Source of the DNA: Streptomyces composti
Lineage (GTDB): Bacteria; Actinomycetota; Actinomycetes; Streptomycetales; Streptomycetaceae
Reading direction: 5' to 3'
Length of the DNA stretch: 64,000 bases
Assembly: GCF_012034205.1 (NCBI RefSeq)
Contig: NZ_JAATEM010000027.1
Coordinates: 44,091 to 108,090 of the forward strand
Shown: in pieces, positions 49,419 to 56,693 of the stretch
Layout: each line of letters opens with the position of its first letter
Position numbering within the stretch: the first letter of the stretch is position 1
The notes under the pieces: generated by a model
The model's database searches: none
Told to the model about the DNA's origin: nothing
What the model saw: only the letters and a program-made list of their open reading frames with translations
Made by a program: the position numbers and the translations under genes

Positions 49419-51299
49419 GTGACGGCACGGCCGGAGGGCAGCCCGGCGACGGAGAAGCGGCAGACACCGGCGGCCGGCGGGGGTGGCGAGGGGCAGGAGG
49501 ACGTGGTCGCGGTGCCGCTGCGCCGGCTGCTTGCGTATGCCCGGCCGCACGCGCCGGTGCTGGCCCTCGCCGCGCTGCTGAGCTGCATGGCCGCCGTGGT
49601 GGAACTGGCGCAGCCGCTCGTGGTGAAGCAGGTGTTCTCACAGCTGTCGGACTCCCGCCCGGTGACCGCCACCGTGCTGCTGATCGTCGGGCTGTTCCTC
49701 GCGGAGGCGCTGCTCGGTTCGGTGCAGAGCTATCTGCTGGGCCGGATCGGCGAGGGCGTCGTCCTCGACCTGCGCACCAGCCTGGTGCGGCGGCTGCTGA
49801 AGTGGCCCATGGCCACCTATGCGCGGCACCGTTCGGGTGACCTGATCTCCCGCGTGAGCGCGGACACCACGGCCGTGCACGGCGCCCTGGCGTCCAGCCT
49901 GACCGAGACTCTCGCCGGTGTCCTGACCTTCGCCGGGTCCCTGGTCCTGATGCTGATGCTGGACCCGCTGCTGCTCGGCCTGACGCTGGGCTGTCTGCTG
50001 ATCGCCTCCGTCTCCGTCTTCACCGTGTCCGTCCGGGTCATGAAGGCCACCGTCGAGGCGCAGCGCGCCGTCGGACGGCTCGGCGCCGGGCTCGAACGCG
50101 TCCTGCGGGCGATCCGCACCGTGAAGCTGAGCAATGCGGAGGAGCGCGAGGAGAGCGCCCTGATCTCGGAGAGCCGGGACTCCTACCTGGCCGGCATCCG
50201 CCAGGCGAAGCTCCAGGCGCTGATCCACCCGGTGACCGCGCTCTCGGTCCAGGGCTCCCTGGTCCTCGTCCTCGGCATCGGCGGCGCCCGGGTCGCGAAC
50301 GGCACGATGGAACTGGGCGAGCTCATCGCCTTCCTGCTCTACCTGATGTACCTCGCCGTGCCGGCGACCACGCTGTTCTCCTCCTTCACCGACCTCCAGG
50401 CCGGCCGCGCCGCCCTGGCCCGCGTCCAGGAACTCCTCGACGAGCCCCTGGAGACCGAGCCCCCCGCCGGGCCCGCCGCCGCACCGGACCCGGAGCCGGC
50501 ACCGCCCTCCCCGGCCCGGCGCCGCCCCTCCGGCATCTCCCTGCACGGCGTGACCTTCGCCTACCCGGGCCGGGACGACCGCCCCACCCTGCGCGACCTC
50601 GGCTTCGAGGTTCCCGAGCTCTCCCGCACCGCCCTGGTCGGCCCCTCGGGCGCGGGCAAGTCCACGGTGCTGTCCCTCATCGGCCGCATGTACGACGCGG
50701 ACCGCGGTGCGGTCCGCCTCCTCGGCCGGGACGTCACCCGCATGCCCCTGAAGGAGGTGCGCGACCTGATCGGGCACGTGGAGCAGGAGTCCCCCGTCAT
50801 GGCGGGCACCCTCCGCTCCAACCTCACCTACGCCCACCCCGACGCCACCGACGCCGAGATCGCCGAGGTGCTGGCCCGCACGAACCTGACCGAGTTCGCC
50901 GACTCCCTCCCCCAGGGTCTGGAGACCGAGGTCGGCGACGGCGGCATCCTGGTCTCCGGCGGCCAGCGGCAGCGCATCGCCATCGCCCGCATGCTGCTGA
51001 AGCGCCCGCGCATCCTGCTGCTGGACGAGGTGACGTCGCAGATGGACGCGGAGAACGAACGCCTGCTGAACGAGACCCTGAAGGAGGCGGCGGCCAGCTG
51101 CACGGTCCTCGTGGTGGCCCACCGGCTCTCCACGATCCAGGACGCCGACCAGATCCTCGTCATGGACGCCGGCCGCATCATCCAGACCGGCACCCACGAC
51201 CACCTGATCCGCGAACCGGGCCTCTACGCCCACCTGGCCCGCACCCAACTCCTCCCCACGGCCCCACCACAGCCGGATCCCTCGGCGGCGGCCCGGTGA
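49419..51299 (+). CDS. ABC exporter, fused membrane and ATPase domains
   Basis: A 626-residue half-transporter from GTG 49419, with AGGAAGGAC at 49400-49407 before it; GTG 49395 is an alternative. The type-1 exporter membrane domain (about 35-335) has six helices. The nucleotide-binding domain (about 385-605) has Walker A GPSGAGKST, Q-loop VEQES, signature VSGGQRQRIAIARMLL, Walker B ILLLDEVTSQMD and switch VAHRLSTIQ. It should work as a homodimer exporting drugs, lipids or peptides. The linker between domains is Pro-rich (PPAGPAAAPDPEPAPPSPARR). Its 3' end overlaps the convergent PIG-L gene by 76 bases. Confidence 0.9.
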   Translation: MTARPEGSPATEKRQTPAAGGGGEGQEDVVAVPLRRLLAYARPHAPVLALAALLSCMAAVVELAQPLVVKQVFSQLSDSRPVTATVLLIVGLFLAEALLGSVQSYLLGRIGEGVVLDLRTSLVRRLLKWPMATYARHRSGDLISRVSADTTAVHGALASSLTETLAGVLTFAGSLVLMLMLDPLLLGLTLGCLLIASVSVFTVSVRVMKATVEAQRAVGRLGAGLERVLRAIRTVKLSNAEEREESALISESRDSYLAGIRQAKLQALIHPVTALSVQGSLVLVLGIGGARVANGTMELGELIAFLLYLMYLAVPATTLFSSFTDLQAGRAALARVQELLDEPLETEPPAGPAAAPDPEPAPPSPARRRPSGISLHGVTFAYPGRDDRPTLRDLGFEVPELSRTALVGPSGAGKSTVLSLIGRMYDADRGAVRLLGRDVTRMPLKEVRDLIGHVEQESPVMAGTLRSNLTYAHPDATDAEIAEVLARTNLTEFADSLPQGLETEVGDGGILVSGGQRQRIAIARMLLKRPRILLLDEVTSQMDAENERLLNETLKEAAASCTVLVVAHRLSTIQDADQILVMDAGRIIQTGTHDHLIREPGLYAHLARTQLLPTAPPQPDPSAAAR

Positions 51300-52114
51300 G
51301 CTCCCGGTCCGGGGCCCGCCCGCACCGGCCGCCTCCCGCCCGTCAGCGGCCGGCCCTCACCGCCGTCACCCGCGTGCACCAGGTCCTGACGGATGTACCA
51401 CTCCGTGCCGAGCAGCTGTTCGCGGACGTCCGCGGGCAGACCGGCCAGGAGTCCGGGGGCCGCCCCAAGCCGGGCCTCGCAGCGATGTGCGCGGATCGCC
51501 GCCCATTTGCGGCTCAGCCACGGACGCACGTCGACGGTGGTGGTGATGCGGTCGTCGTCCGGGACCGTCCACAGCCGGTCGGCCGCCGTGCCCCCGAGAC
51601 CGCTCATCGCCCGGCCCGCCGAGTGCGGGTGTGCGGCCAGGCAGAGCACGCGGGGCTGCCACGGGGCGCCTGCCTCCGGGTAGAGGCGCCCGAATCCGGC
51701 CGCCTGTACCGCCAGCACCGTCAGGCGGTGAGTGCGCACATGGTCCTCGTGGCCGGTCACGCCCCCGTATGCGTCATGGGTGACGACGATCTCGGGGCGG
51801 ACGTCGCGGATGTGCCCGGCCAGTCGGCCCACCGCCTCGTCCAGCGGCGCGTCGCACAGCCGCGGGCTGCCGGGCGCTGAGTCCGGCACCCGGGAATCGG
51901 CGTAGCCGAGCAGGCGGGGCTCTTCGGAGATGCCCAGAAGGCGCAGCGCCTCGGCCAGTTCGGCGGCGCGGTGGGTGCCCTCGGCCCAGGTGGCGGTCAC
52001 GACGGCCGTGCGTCCGCCCTCGGCGGCGTTGCGCGCCAGGACACCGCCCGAGAACAGCGATTCGTCGTCCGGGTGCGCGTACACGGCCAGCAGGCTCGGC
52101 ATCGGATCGGCCAC
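51224..52114 (-). CDS. PIG-L family deacetylase (LmbE/MshB-like)
   Basis: A 296-residue soluble enzyme from ATG 52114 (MADPMPSLLAVYAHPDDES). The zinc-binding motifs are clear: AHPDDE near the start and GHEDHVRTH (about 120-128). Family members deacetylate GlcNAc-linked substrates or cleave mycothiol conjugates (MshB, Mca). The GFGRLYPEAGAPW and CLAAHPH segments fit the second half of the fold. The last 40 residues (AGPGPGAHRAAAEGSG...) are low-complexity and lie antisense to the exporter end, so the real domain ends near 250. The substrate is unknown. It is followed 12 bases upstream by the SDR gene on the same strand, so the two may be co-transcribed. Confidence 0.85.
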   Translation of the reverse strand: MADPMPSLLAVYAHPDDESLFSGGVLARNAAEGGRTAVVTATWAEGTHRAAELAEALRLLGISEEPRLLGYADSRVPDSAPGSPRLCDAPLDEAVGRLAGHIRDVRPEIVVTHDAYGGVTGHEDHVRTHRLTVLAVQAAGFGRLYPEAGAPWQPRVLCLAAHPHSAGRAMSGLGGTAADRLWTVPDDDRITTTVDVRPWLSRKWAAIRAHRCEARLGAAPGLLAGLPADVREQLLGTEWYIRQDLVHAGDGGEGRPLTGGRRPVRAGPGPGAHRAAAEGSGCGGAVGRSWVRARWA

Positions 52115-52126
52115 CTCCGCGGGAAC

Positions 52127-53032
52127 TCAGGCCACCTGCGCCTCCAACGGCCAGCGCACTCCCGTCAGTTCCTCGGAGACCGTCCACAGGCGGCGCGCCA
52201 GCCCGGGGTCGCTCGCCGCGCGGGAGCGGCTCACCAGGGTGGGCCGGCCGCGGAGCTCGGCGAGGCCGTCGGGGCCGACGTAGGCGGCGCCCGGCAGGTC
52301 CTGGGTGGCGGCGTAGAGCGTCGGCAGGGCGCCCGCGCGGTCGGACTGGGCCACCAGGCGGTTGGCGAGCCGCATGCCCAGGCGGAGCACCGGGCTGGCC
52401 GCGTGGCTCTGCAGGTTGGTGGCGGAGTAGCCGGGGTGCGCGGCCAGGGCCCGGACCCTGGAGCCCGCCTCGGTCAGCCGGCGCTGCAGTTCCAGCGTGA
52501 ACAGCAGGTTCGCGAGCTTGGACTGGCCGTAGGCGCGACGCGGGTCGTAGTCCGCGTCCATGTTGAGGTCGTCGAAGCGGATGGTGCCGTAGCCCCAGCG
52601 GTGGGCGGTCGAGGAGACGGTGACGACGCGGTCGGTGATGTGCGGCAGGAGCAGGTTGGTCAGGGCGAAGTGCCCGAGATGGTTGGTGCCGAACTGCATC
52701 TCGAAGCCGTCCTTGGTCCGCTGCCGCGGGAGCATCATCACGCCCGCGTTGTTGATCAGCAGGTCCAGCGGTCCCTGCCAGCCGGCGGCGAACTCCCGCA
52801 CGGAGGCCAGATCGGCCAGGTCGAGACGGCGCACCTCGGTGCTGCCGGGCACGGTCGCGGCCGCGGCCCGGCCGCGTCCGGAGTCCCGCACCGCGAAGAC
52901 GACGTGCGCGCCGGCGCGGGCCAGCGCGCCGGCGGCGGCGAGCCCGATGCCGCTGTTCGCACCTGTGATCACGACGGTGCGCCCGCTCAGGTCGGGCAGC
53001 TGGGTCTCGTTCCACTTCTGCGTCTCGGTCAT
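52127..53032 (-). CDS. Short-chain dehydrogenase/reductase
   Basis: A 301-residue NAD(P)-dependent oxidoreductase from ATG 53032 (MTETQKWNETQLPDLSGRTV). The Rossmann motif is TGANSGIG, then NNAGVM, the catalytic Ser in VVTVSSTAH and the YGQSKLAN (YxxxK) pair. This form resembles WW-domain oxidoreductase/retinol dehydrogenase-like SDRs (FDDLNMDADYDPRRAYGQSKLANLLFTLEL). The substrate is unknown. The earlier frame start at 53077 lies inside the operator and is unlikely. It is divergent from the TetR gene, with a shared 53042-53094 inverted repeat, so the regulator probably controls it. Confidence 0.9.
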   Translation of the reverse strand: MTETQKWNETQLPDLSGRTVVITGANSGIGLAAAGALARAGAHVVFAVRDSGRGRAAAATVPGSTEVRRLDLADLASVREFAAGWQGPLDLLINNAGVMMLPRQRTKDGFEMQFGTNHLGHFALTNLLLPHITDRVVTVSSTAHRWGYGTIRFDDLNMDADYDPRRAYGQSKLANLLFTLELQRRLTEAGSRVRALAAHPGYSATNLQSHAASPVLRLGMRLANRLVAQSDRAGALPTLYAATQDLPGAAYVGPDGLAELRGRPTLVSRSRAASDPGLARRLWTVSEELTGVRWPLEAQVA

Positions 53033-53041
53033 GCCCTCGAA

Positions 53042-53094
53042 TGTAGACGCCGCCAACAATGCAGTCAATGACAACATTGTTGGCGACGTCTACA
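53042..53094. promoter_or_regulatory. 20-bp-arm inverted repeat between SDR and TetR genes (operator)
   Basis: TGTAGACGCCGCCAACAATG (53042-53061) pairs with the arm at 53075-53094 with one mismatch in 20, around a 13-base spacer. It covers nearly the whole intergenic region between SDR start 53032 and TetR start 53131. Each arm is half of, or a full, TetR site. Arms contain GACG and CCAACAATG, AT-richer than the flanks, so promoters overlap it. Confidence 0.8.
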
Positions 53095-53130
53095 AACTTG
53101 ACGACGTCAACATCCCGCTACGATGACCAC

Positions 53131-53724
53131 ATGCCCGCAAGCCGCCCGTACCACCACGGAGACCTGCGCTCCGCCCTGCTCGCCAGCGCCGAGCGCACCC
53201 TGCGGACAAAGGGCATCACCGCACTCTCACTGCGCGAACTGGCCCGCGAGGCCGGCGTCAGCCACGCCGCCCCCGGCCGCCACTTCAAGGACAAGCAGGC
53301 CCTGCTCAACGCCCTGGCCCTGGTCGGCTACGACCGCCTGGAGCAGGCCCTGAACGCCGCCGACGACCCCGAGCTGCCCCTGGAACCGCGGCTCACCGCC
53401 CTGGCCCGCGCCTACCTCCGCTTCGCCCTCGACAACGCCGAGCTGCTGGAGCTGATGTACGCGCGCAAGCACGACCCCGACGCCCACGAGCAGATGGCCG
53501 CCGCCGTCGACCGCACGGTCGGCGCGCTGGAGCGAGTCGTGGCCGACGCCATGAGCCGGGGCGAGATCCTCGCGGGCGACCCCGCCCGCGTCACCCTCGT
53601 CACGGGCGCCGGCCTGCACGGCCTCGCCTCTCTCGCCGCCGCCGGCATGCTCGCCCCCGAGGAGGCGCTGGACAGCATCGGGGAACTGGTCCACCACATG
53701 CTGTACGGCATCAAGCCCCGCTGA
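53131..53724 (+). CDS. TetR-family transcriptional regulator
   Basis: A 197-residue regulator from ATG 53131 (MPASRPYHHGDLRSALLASA). The DNA-binding domain (about 8-55) has ALSLRELAREAGVSHAAPGRHFKDKQALLNALA, the TetR helix-turn-helix pattern. The C-terminal domain (about 70-190), all helical, fits TetR_C ligand pockets (YLRFALDNAELLELMYARK, similar to WHG-domain TetR proteins). The earlier frame start overlaps the inverted repeat and is unlikely. It probably represses both itself and the divergent SDR gene; the inducer is unknown. Confidence 0.9.
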   Translation: MPASRPYHHGDLRSALLASAERTLRTKGITALSLRELAREAGVSHAAPGRHFKDKQALLNALALVGYDRLEQALNAADDPELPLEPRLTALARAYLRFALDNAELLELMYARKHDPDAHEQMAAAVDRTVGALERVVADAMSRGEILAGDPARVTLVTGAGLHGLASLAAAGMLAPEEALDSIGELVHHMLYGIKPR

Positions 53725-54058
53725 CCGGCCATACCCTGACGCCCGCTCAGCGCCGCGCGCACGGCATGCCCTCGAAGGCGCAAGAGAAGTCAACGACAGA
53801 ACCACACCACAGGTTCCGCACCGGCTTCGTTGCCCGGTGTAACCTGCCGTGATACACAGAGTGACGATACGACTCCTTGCCCACTGCCCCCGCTCCACGA
53901 GAGGACCCCGCGCGGGACGGTGGCAAGCTATTCGTACGAAACCCGCCAACGGATGACGCCAAGTCGACATACGACAGCGGCAACGTCGGCGACAATGAGG
54001 CCTGACCTCTGCACGTCCGCAGAGGATGCGGAACTACCCAACAGGGGCGGTGACTTAC
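53725..54058. other. Promoter region of the T4SS-like operon
   Basis: A 334-base gene-free stretch between the TetR stop and the pilin-like gene. It is AT-richer than its surroundings around 53760-53880 and contains a perfect 10-base palindrome TTCGTACGAA at 53931-53940. The operon promoter should be here, but I cannot fix its elements. AGGGGCGG at about 54042-54049 is the ribosome-binding site of the next gene. Confidence 0.45.
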
Positions 54059-54367
54059 ATGCTCTTTGCGGCCGATAAGGGAGACATCGACACCATCATC
54101 GGCGGGATCGCTCCGGACTGGGGCCCCTTCGGCAGCCTGGGCAACGAGGCGCGGGTCATGATCGAGGTGGTGATGGCCGTCGCCATTCTGATCTGCCTCG
54201 GCATCGCCATCTGGGGTGCGGCCAAACAGCGCATCGGAGCGACCGCCCTGCGGGACACGTTCAGCGCCGAACAGGGCAAGGGCCTGATCATCGCCGGGCT
54301 GACCGGAGTCTTCATCATCGGCTCCCTCGGCACCCTGTTCACGATCGTCTACGGCATGGCCGTATAG
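54059..54367 (+). CDS. Small two-helix membrane protein, VirB2/pilin-like
   Basis: A 102-residue protein from ATG 54059 (MLFAADKGDIDTIIGGIAP), with AGGGGCGG nine bases before it; GTG 54050 is the alternative. Two hydrophobic helices (about 38-58, VVMAVAILICLGIAIWGAA, and 76-98, GLIIAGLTGVFIIGSLGTLFTIVYG) flank a short basic loop, the layout of VirB2-type pilins and TrbC-like subunits. There is no cleaved signal. As the first gene of the T4SS-like operon, a small membrane pore or pilin subunit is the best reading. The assignment is by context and layout, not by a diagnostic motif. Confidence 0.75.
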   Translation: MLFAADKGDIDTIIGGIAPDWGPFGSLGNEARVMIEVVMAVAILICLGIAIWGAAKQRIGATALRDTFSAEQGKGLIIAGLTGVFIIGSLGTLFTIVYGMAV

Positions 54368-54458
54368 CCCCCGCAGCATCACTCCCGACCGGGCACGCCC
54401 GGCACTCCCCACACCCCACCCGCCCGTCGCGCCCACCGGCTGAGGTTGCGTTTCTCTG

Positions 54459-54572
54459 ATGTCGAGTCACCACACCGCGCCCGCGCGGGAACCAGCACGG
54501 CTACCGTCGTACGAGGAGTACACGGAGCACGAGGTGTTTCCGCACGACGTCGAGGGGGCGTACGCGGCATGA
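54459..54572 (+). CDS. Small coupled open reading frame in the T4SS-like operon
   Basis: ATG 54459 to TGA 54570-54572 gives a 37-residue peptide (MSSHHTAPAREPARLPSYEE then YTEHEVFPHDVEGAYAA). Its stop overlaps the next gene as ATGA. It is not Arg/Pro junk: the acidic, Tyr-containing sequence differs from chance reading of GC-rich DNA, and a stop codon precedes it in frame at 54441. The ribosome-binding site is weak (GAGG about 14 bases upstream). Real but minor or leader-type function is possible; otherwise chance. Confidence 0.5.
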   Translation: MSSHHTAPAREPARLPSYEEYTEHEVFPHDVEGAYAA

Positions 54573-55381
54573 GTCTCGGTGACGGCGAGTCGGGCCAGAC
54601 GCGCACTCGCATGCCGGAAGGCAGCGGTGACCTGTACGGGGGTGCACGCAGAGGCGGGCGCCGGTCGTCCTCGCGCAGCCTCGTGACGGTGGTCGGCGTC
54701 GTCGTCCTCCTCATTGCCGCGATCGCCTTCGCGAACCGTGGAGGAGAGGATTCCGGTACGGGCGGGGAGAGCGCGGACTCCCCCAAGTCCGCGGCGACGG
54801 CGCCGACGGGCGAGAAGCCGGTGAGCACGAAGGCAGCGGGCATCCCCTCGGGCTTCGCCCACACCCGCCAGGGGGCGGAGAGCGCGGCGGCGAACTATGC
54901 GGTGGCCCTGGGCTCCGCCGAGATGTTCGACAAGGAACGGCGGCGTGAGATCGTCTCCGCTGTCTACGCTCCCGATGTCGCCTCCGACCGGCAGGCTGAC
55001 CTGGACAAGGCGTACTCGGACGCGGAGTTCCTGGGCAAGATCGGTCTCGACAAGGACGGCAAGCCACCGGCCGGGCAGTCCTTCGTCTCCCGGGTAGTCC
55101 CCGTGGGCACCAAGACGACCGCGTCCAGCACCGACAGCGCCACGGTGGAAGTCTGGTTCACCTCCCTCTTCGGGCTCTCTGGCGAGCGCTCGACCAACCC
55201 CGTCACCGAGAGCTGGTACACCACCACCTTCCAGCTGAAGTGGGCCAACAACGACTGGAAAGTCACCGATTTCCAGCAGAAAGACGGTCCCGTTCCCGTC
55301 GGGCGCGACCAGAAAGCCTCCACCGCCGACGACATGACGAAGGCTGTCGAGGAGTTCGGAGGATTCACGTATGCGCGCTAA
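54569..55381 (+). CDS. VirB8/TcpC-like conjugation-type membrane protein
   Basis: A 270-residue protein from ATG 54569, with GAGGGGGCG as the ribosome-binding site. A cytoplasmic Gly/Arg/Ser-rich start (1-36), one span (about 37-56, SLVTVVGVVVLLIAAIAFA), a Ser/Thr/Gly linker and an extracellular domain (about 95-265) with NTF2-like patterns (SAAANYAVALGSAEMF, then WYTTTFQLKWANNDWKVTDFQ). This matches VirB8/TcpC-like T4SS subunits that form the periplasm-side scaffold. WKVTDF near the end of the fold is typical of NTF2-like domains. It overlaps the next gene by 11 bases. Confidence 0.78.
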   Translation: MSLGDGESGQTRTRMPEGSGDLYGGARRGGRRSSSRSLVTVVGVVVLLIAAIAFANRGGEDSGTGGESADSPKSAATAPTGEKPVSTKAAGIPSGFAHTRQGAESAAANYAVALGSAEMFDKERRREIVSAVYAPDVASDRQADLDKAYSDAEFLGKIGLDKDGKPPAGQSFVSRVVPVGTKTTASSTDSATVEVWFTSLFGLSGERSTNPVTESWYTTTFQLKWANNDWKVTDFQQKDGPVPVGRDQKASTADDMTKAVEEFGGFTYAR

Positions 55382-56693
55382 CCGCCGCTTCCTCAAGCTC
55401 ACGGCAGCCGTCGCCGGTGTGCAGACCGCGGCAGTCCTACTCTCCGAACGGGCAGTCGCCGCTCCCACCCCGACACCCACTCCCACGGAGAGCGACGACC
55501 CCTGTGACCTCATCCGCGGCCCAGCCAAGGAGTACTGCGAACGAGGTCAGTCCGGCGGCTCCGGCGCCTCCAACGGCACCGAGGACAGCCTCTCCGACCC
55601 CACCACCACCCTCGACCCCCTCGCCTCCCTGGCAAGGGGCTGTGCCGAGGCCGCCTCCTGGACCGTCAAGAAGCTCAGCGCAGCCGTCGAGGAGACCGCC
55701 GAGGTCGACTTCACCAACAGCACGTTCCTTCAGCAGTACGCTGTCGTCTTCGCCGCCTCCACCATCCTCACCCTCCTCCTCTGGCTGCTCGCCGTCGCCA
55801 AGCGGGCGGTGCGCGGCGTGCCGTTCACCACCGCCCTGTCCGAAGCCATCGGCTTCCTCTGGCTCACGGTGCTGGCCTCCGCCTTCACCCCGCTGATCCT
55901 CTACACCGTCGTCTCCGCCACCGACTCCGTCACGGACGTCCTCGCCAAGGCGACGGGCGATCAGACCGACACGTTCTTCGGGACGTTCGCCGCCGCCCTG
56001 GAGAAGGGCGACGACATCGGCGGCGGACCGATCATGCTGATCGTCGTCTCCTTCGTGTCGATCATCGCCGCCGGCGTGCTCTGGCTGGAGCTGGTCATCC
56101 GCGCCGCCCTGCTCTACGTCGGCGCCCTTCTCGGCACCGTCGTCTACGCGGGCCTGGTCGACAAGAACCTGTGGGGCCACGTCCGCCGCTGGGCGGGCAT
56201 CATGATCGCCGTCATTCTGGTCAAGCCGGTCATCGTGATCGTCCTCGGCCTGGCCGGCGCGCTCTCCGCGGACGACGGCCCCGACGCCTTCTCCGCCGTG
56301 GTCTCCGGCCTGGCGATCATCCTGCTCGCCATCTTCGCCTCGGCGATGATCTACCGCTTCGTGCCCGGCTTCGGCGACGAGATCGCCGGCTCCCGCAGCA
56401 ACCGCATCATGCAGAGCGCCGAGAGCAAGGCCGCGGCCGTCATCAGCTCCCCGGCGACCCTGGTCGCCCAGGGCATCAAGACCCACAGCTCCCGCGCCCA
56501 CCACTCCGAGCCTCCCCGCCCGTCCAACCCCGCCTCCGGCGGCGTGGCCGCGCACAGCTCGCGCACCCCCGACGGCGGCGGACCTGTCCCCTCCGCCGCA
56601 CCCGCACCCCGCTCGAGCAGCCCGGTCAACACCCCGCACGCCAGCAACACCCGCACCAGCAGTACGAACCGCACGGGAGGTGAAGGGCGTTGA
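55371..56693 (+). CDS. VirB6/TrbL-like polytopic channel protein
   Basis: A 440-residue protein from ATG 55371, overlapping the previous gene by 11 bases. A signal-like N-terminus (1-31, ending AVAA) is followed by an extracellular Thr/Pro and Cys-containing segment, then about six helices (120-355): FAASTILTLLLWLLAVAK, FLWLTVLASAFTPLILYTV, PIMLIVVSFVSIIAAGVLW, AALLYVGALLGTVVYAGL, IMIAVILVKPVIVIVLGL and AFSAVVSGLAIILLAIFASAM. This matches VirB6/TrbL-type channels of actinobacterial T4SS. The last 80 residues are a Ser/Pro-rich cytoplasmic tail. Its stop overlaps the next TTG start. Confidence 0.8.
   Translation: MRANRRFLKLTAAVAGVQTAAVLLSERAVAAPTPTPTPTESDDPCDLIRGPAKEYCERGQSGGSGASNGTEDSLSDPTTTLDPLASLARGCAEAASWTVKKLSAAVEETAEVDFTNSTFLQQYAVVFAASTILTLLLWLLAVAKRAVRGVPFTTALSEAIGFLWLTVLASAFTPLILYTVVSATDSVTDVLAKATGDQTDTFFGTFAAALEKGDDIGGGPIMLIVVSFVSIIAAGVLWLELVIRAALLYVGALLGTVVYAGLVDKNLWGHVRRWAGIMIAVILVKPVIVIVLGLAGALSADDGPDAFSAVVSGLAIILLAIFASAMIYRFVPGFGDEIAGSRSNRIMQSAESKAAAVISSPATLVAQGIKTHSSRAHHSEPPRPSNPASGGVAAHSSRTPDGGGPVPSAAPAPRSSSPVNTPHASNTRTSSTNRTGGEGR

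Noticed and set aside
49109..49672. Minus-strand frame over the start of the ABC exporter
   Set aside because: No protein-like composition; it is antisense to the exporter membrane domain.
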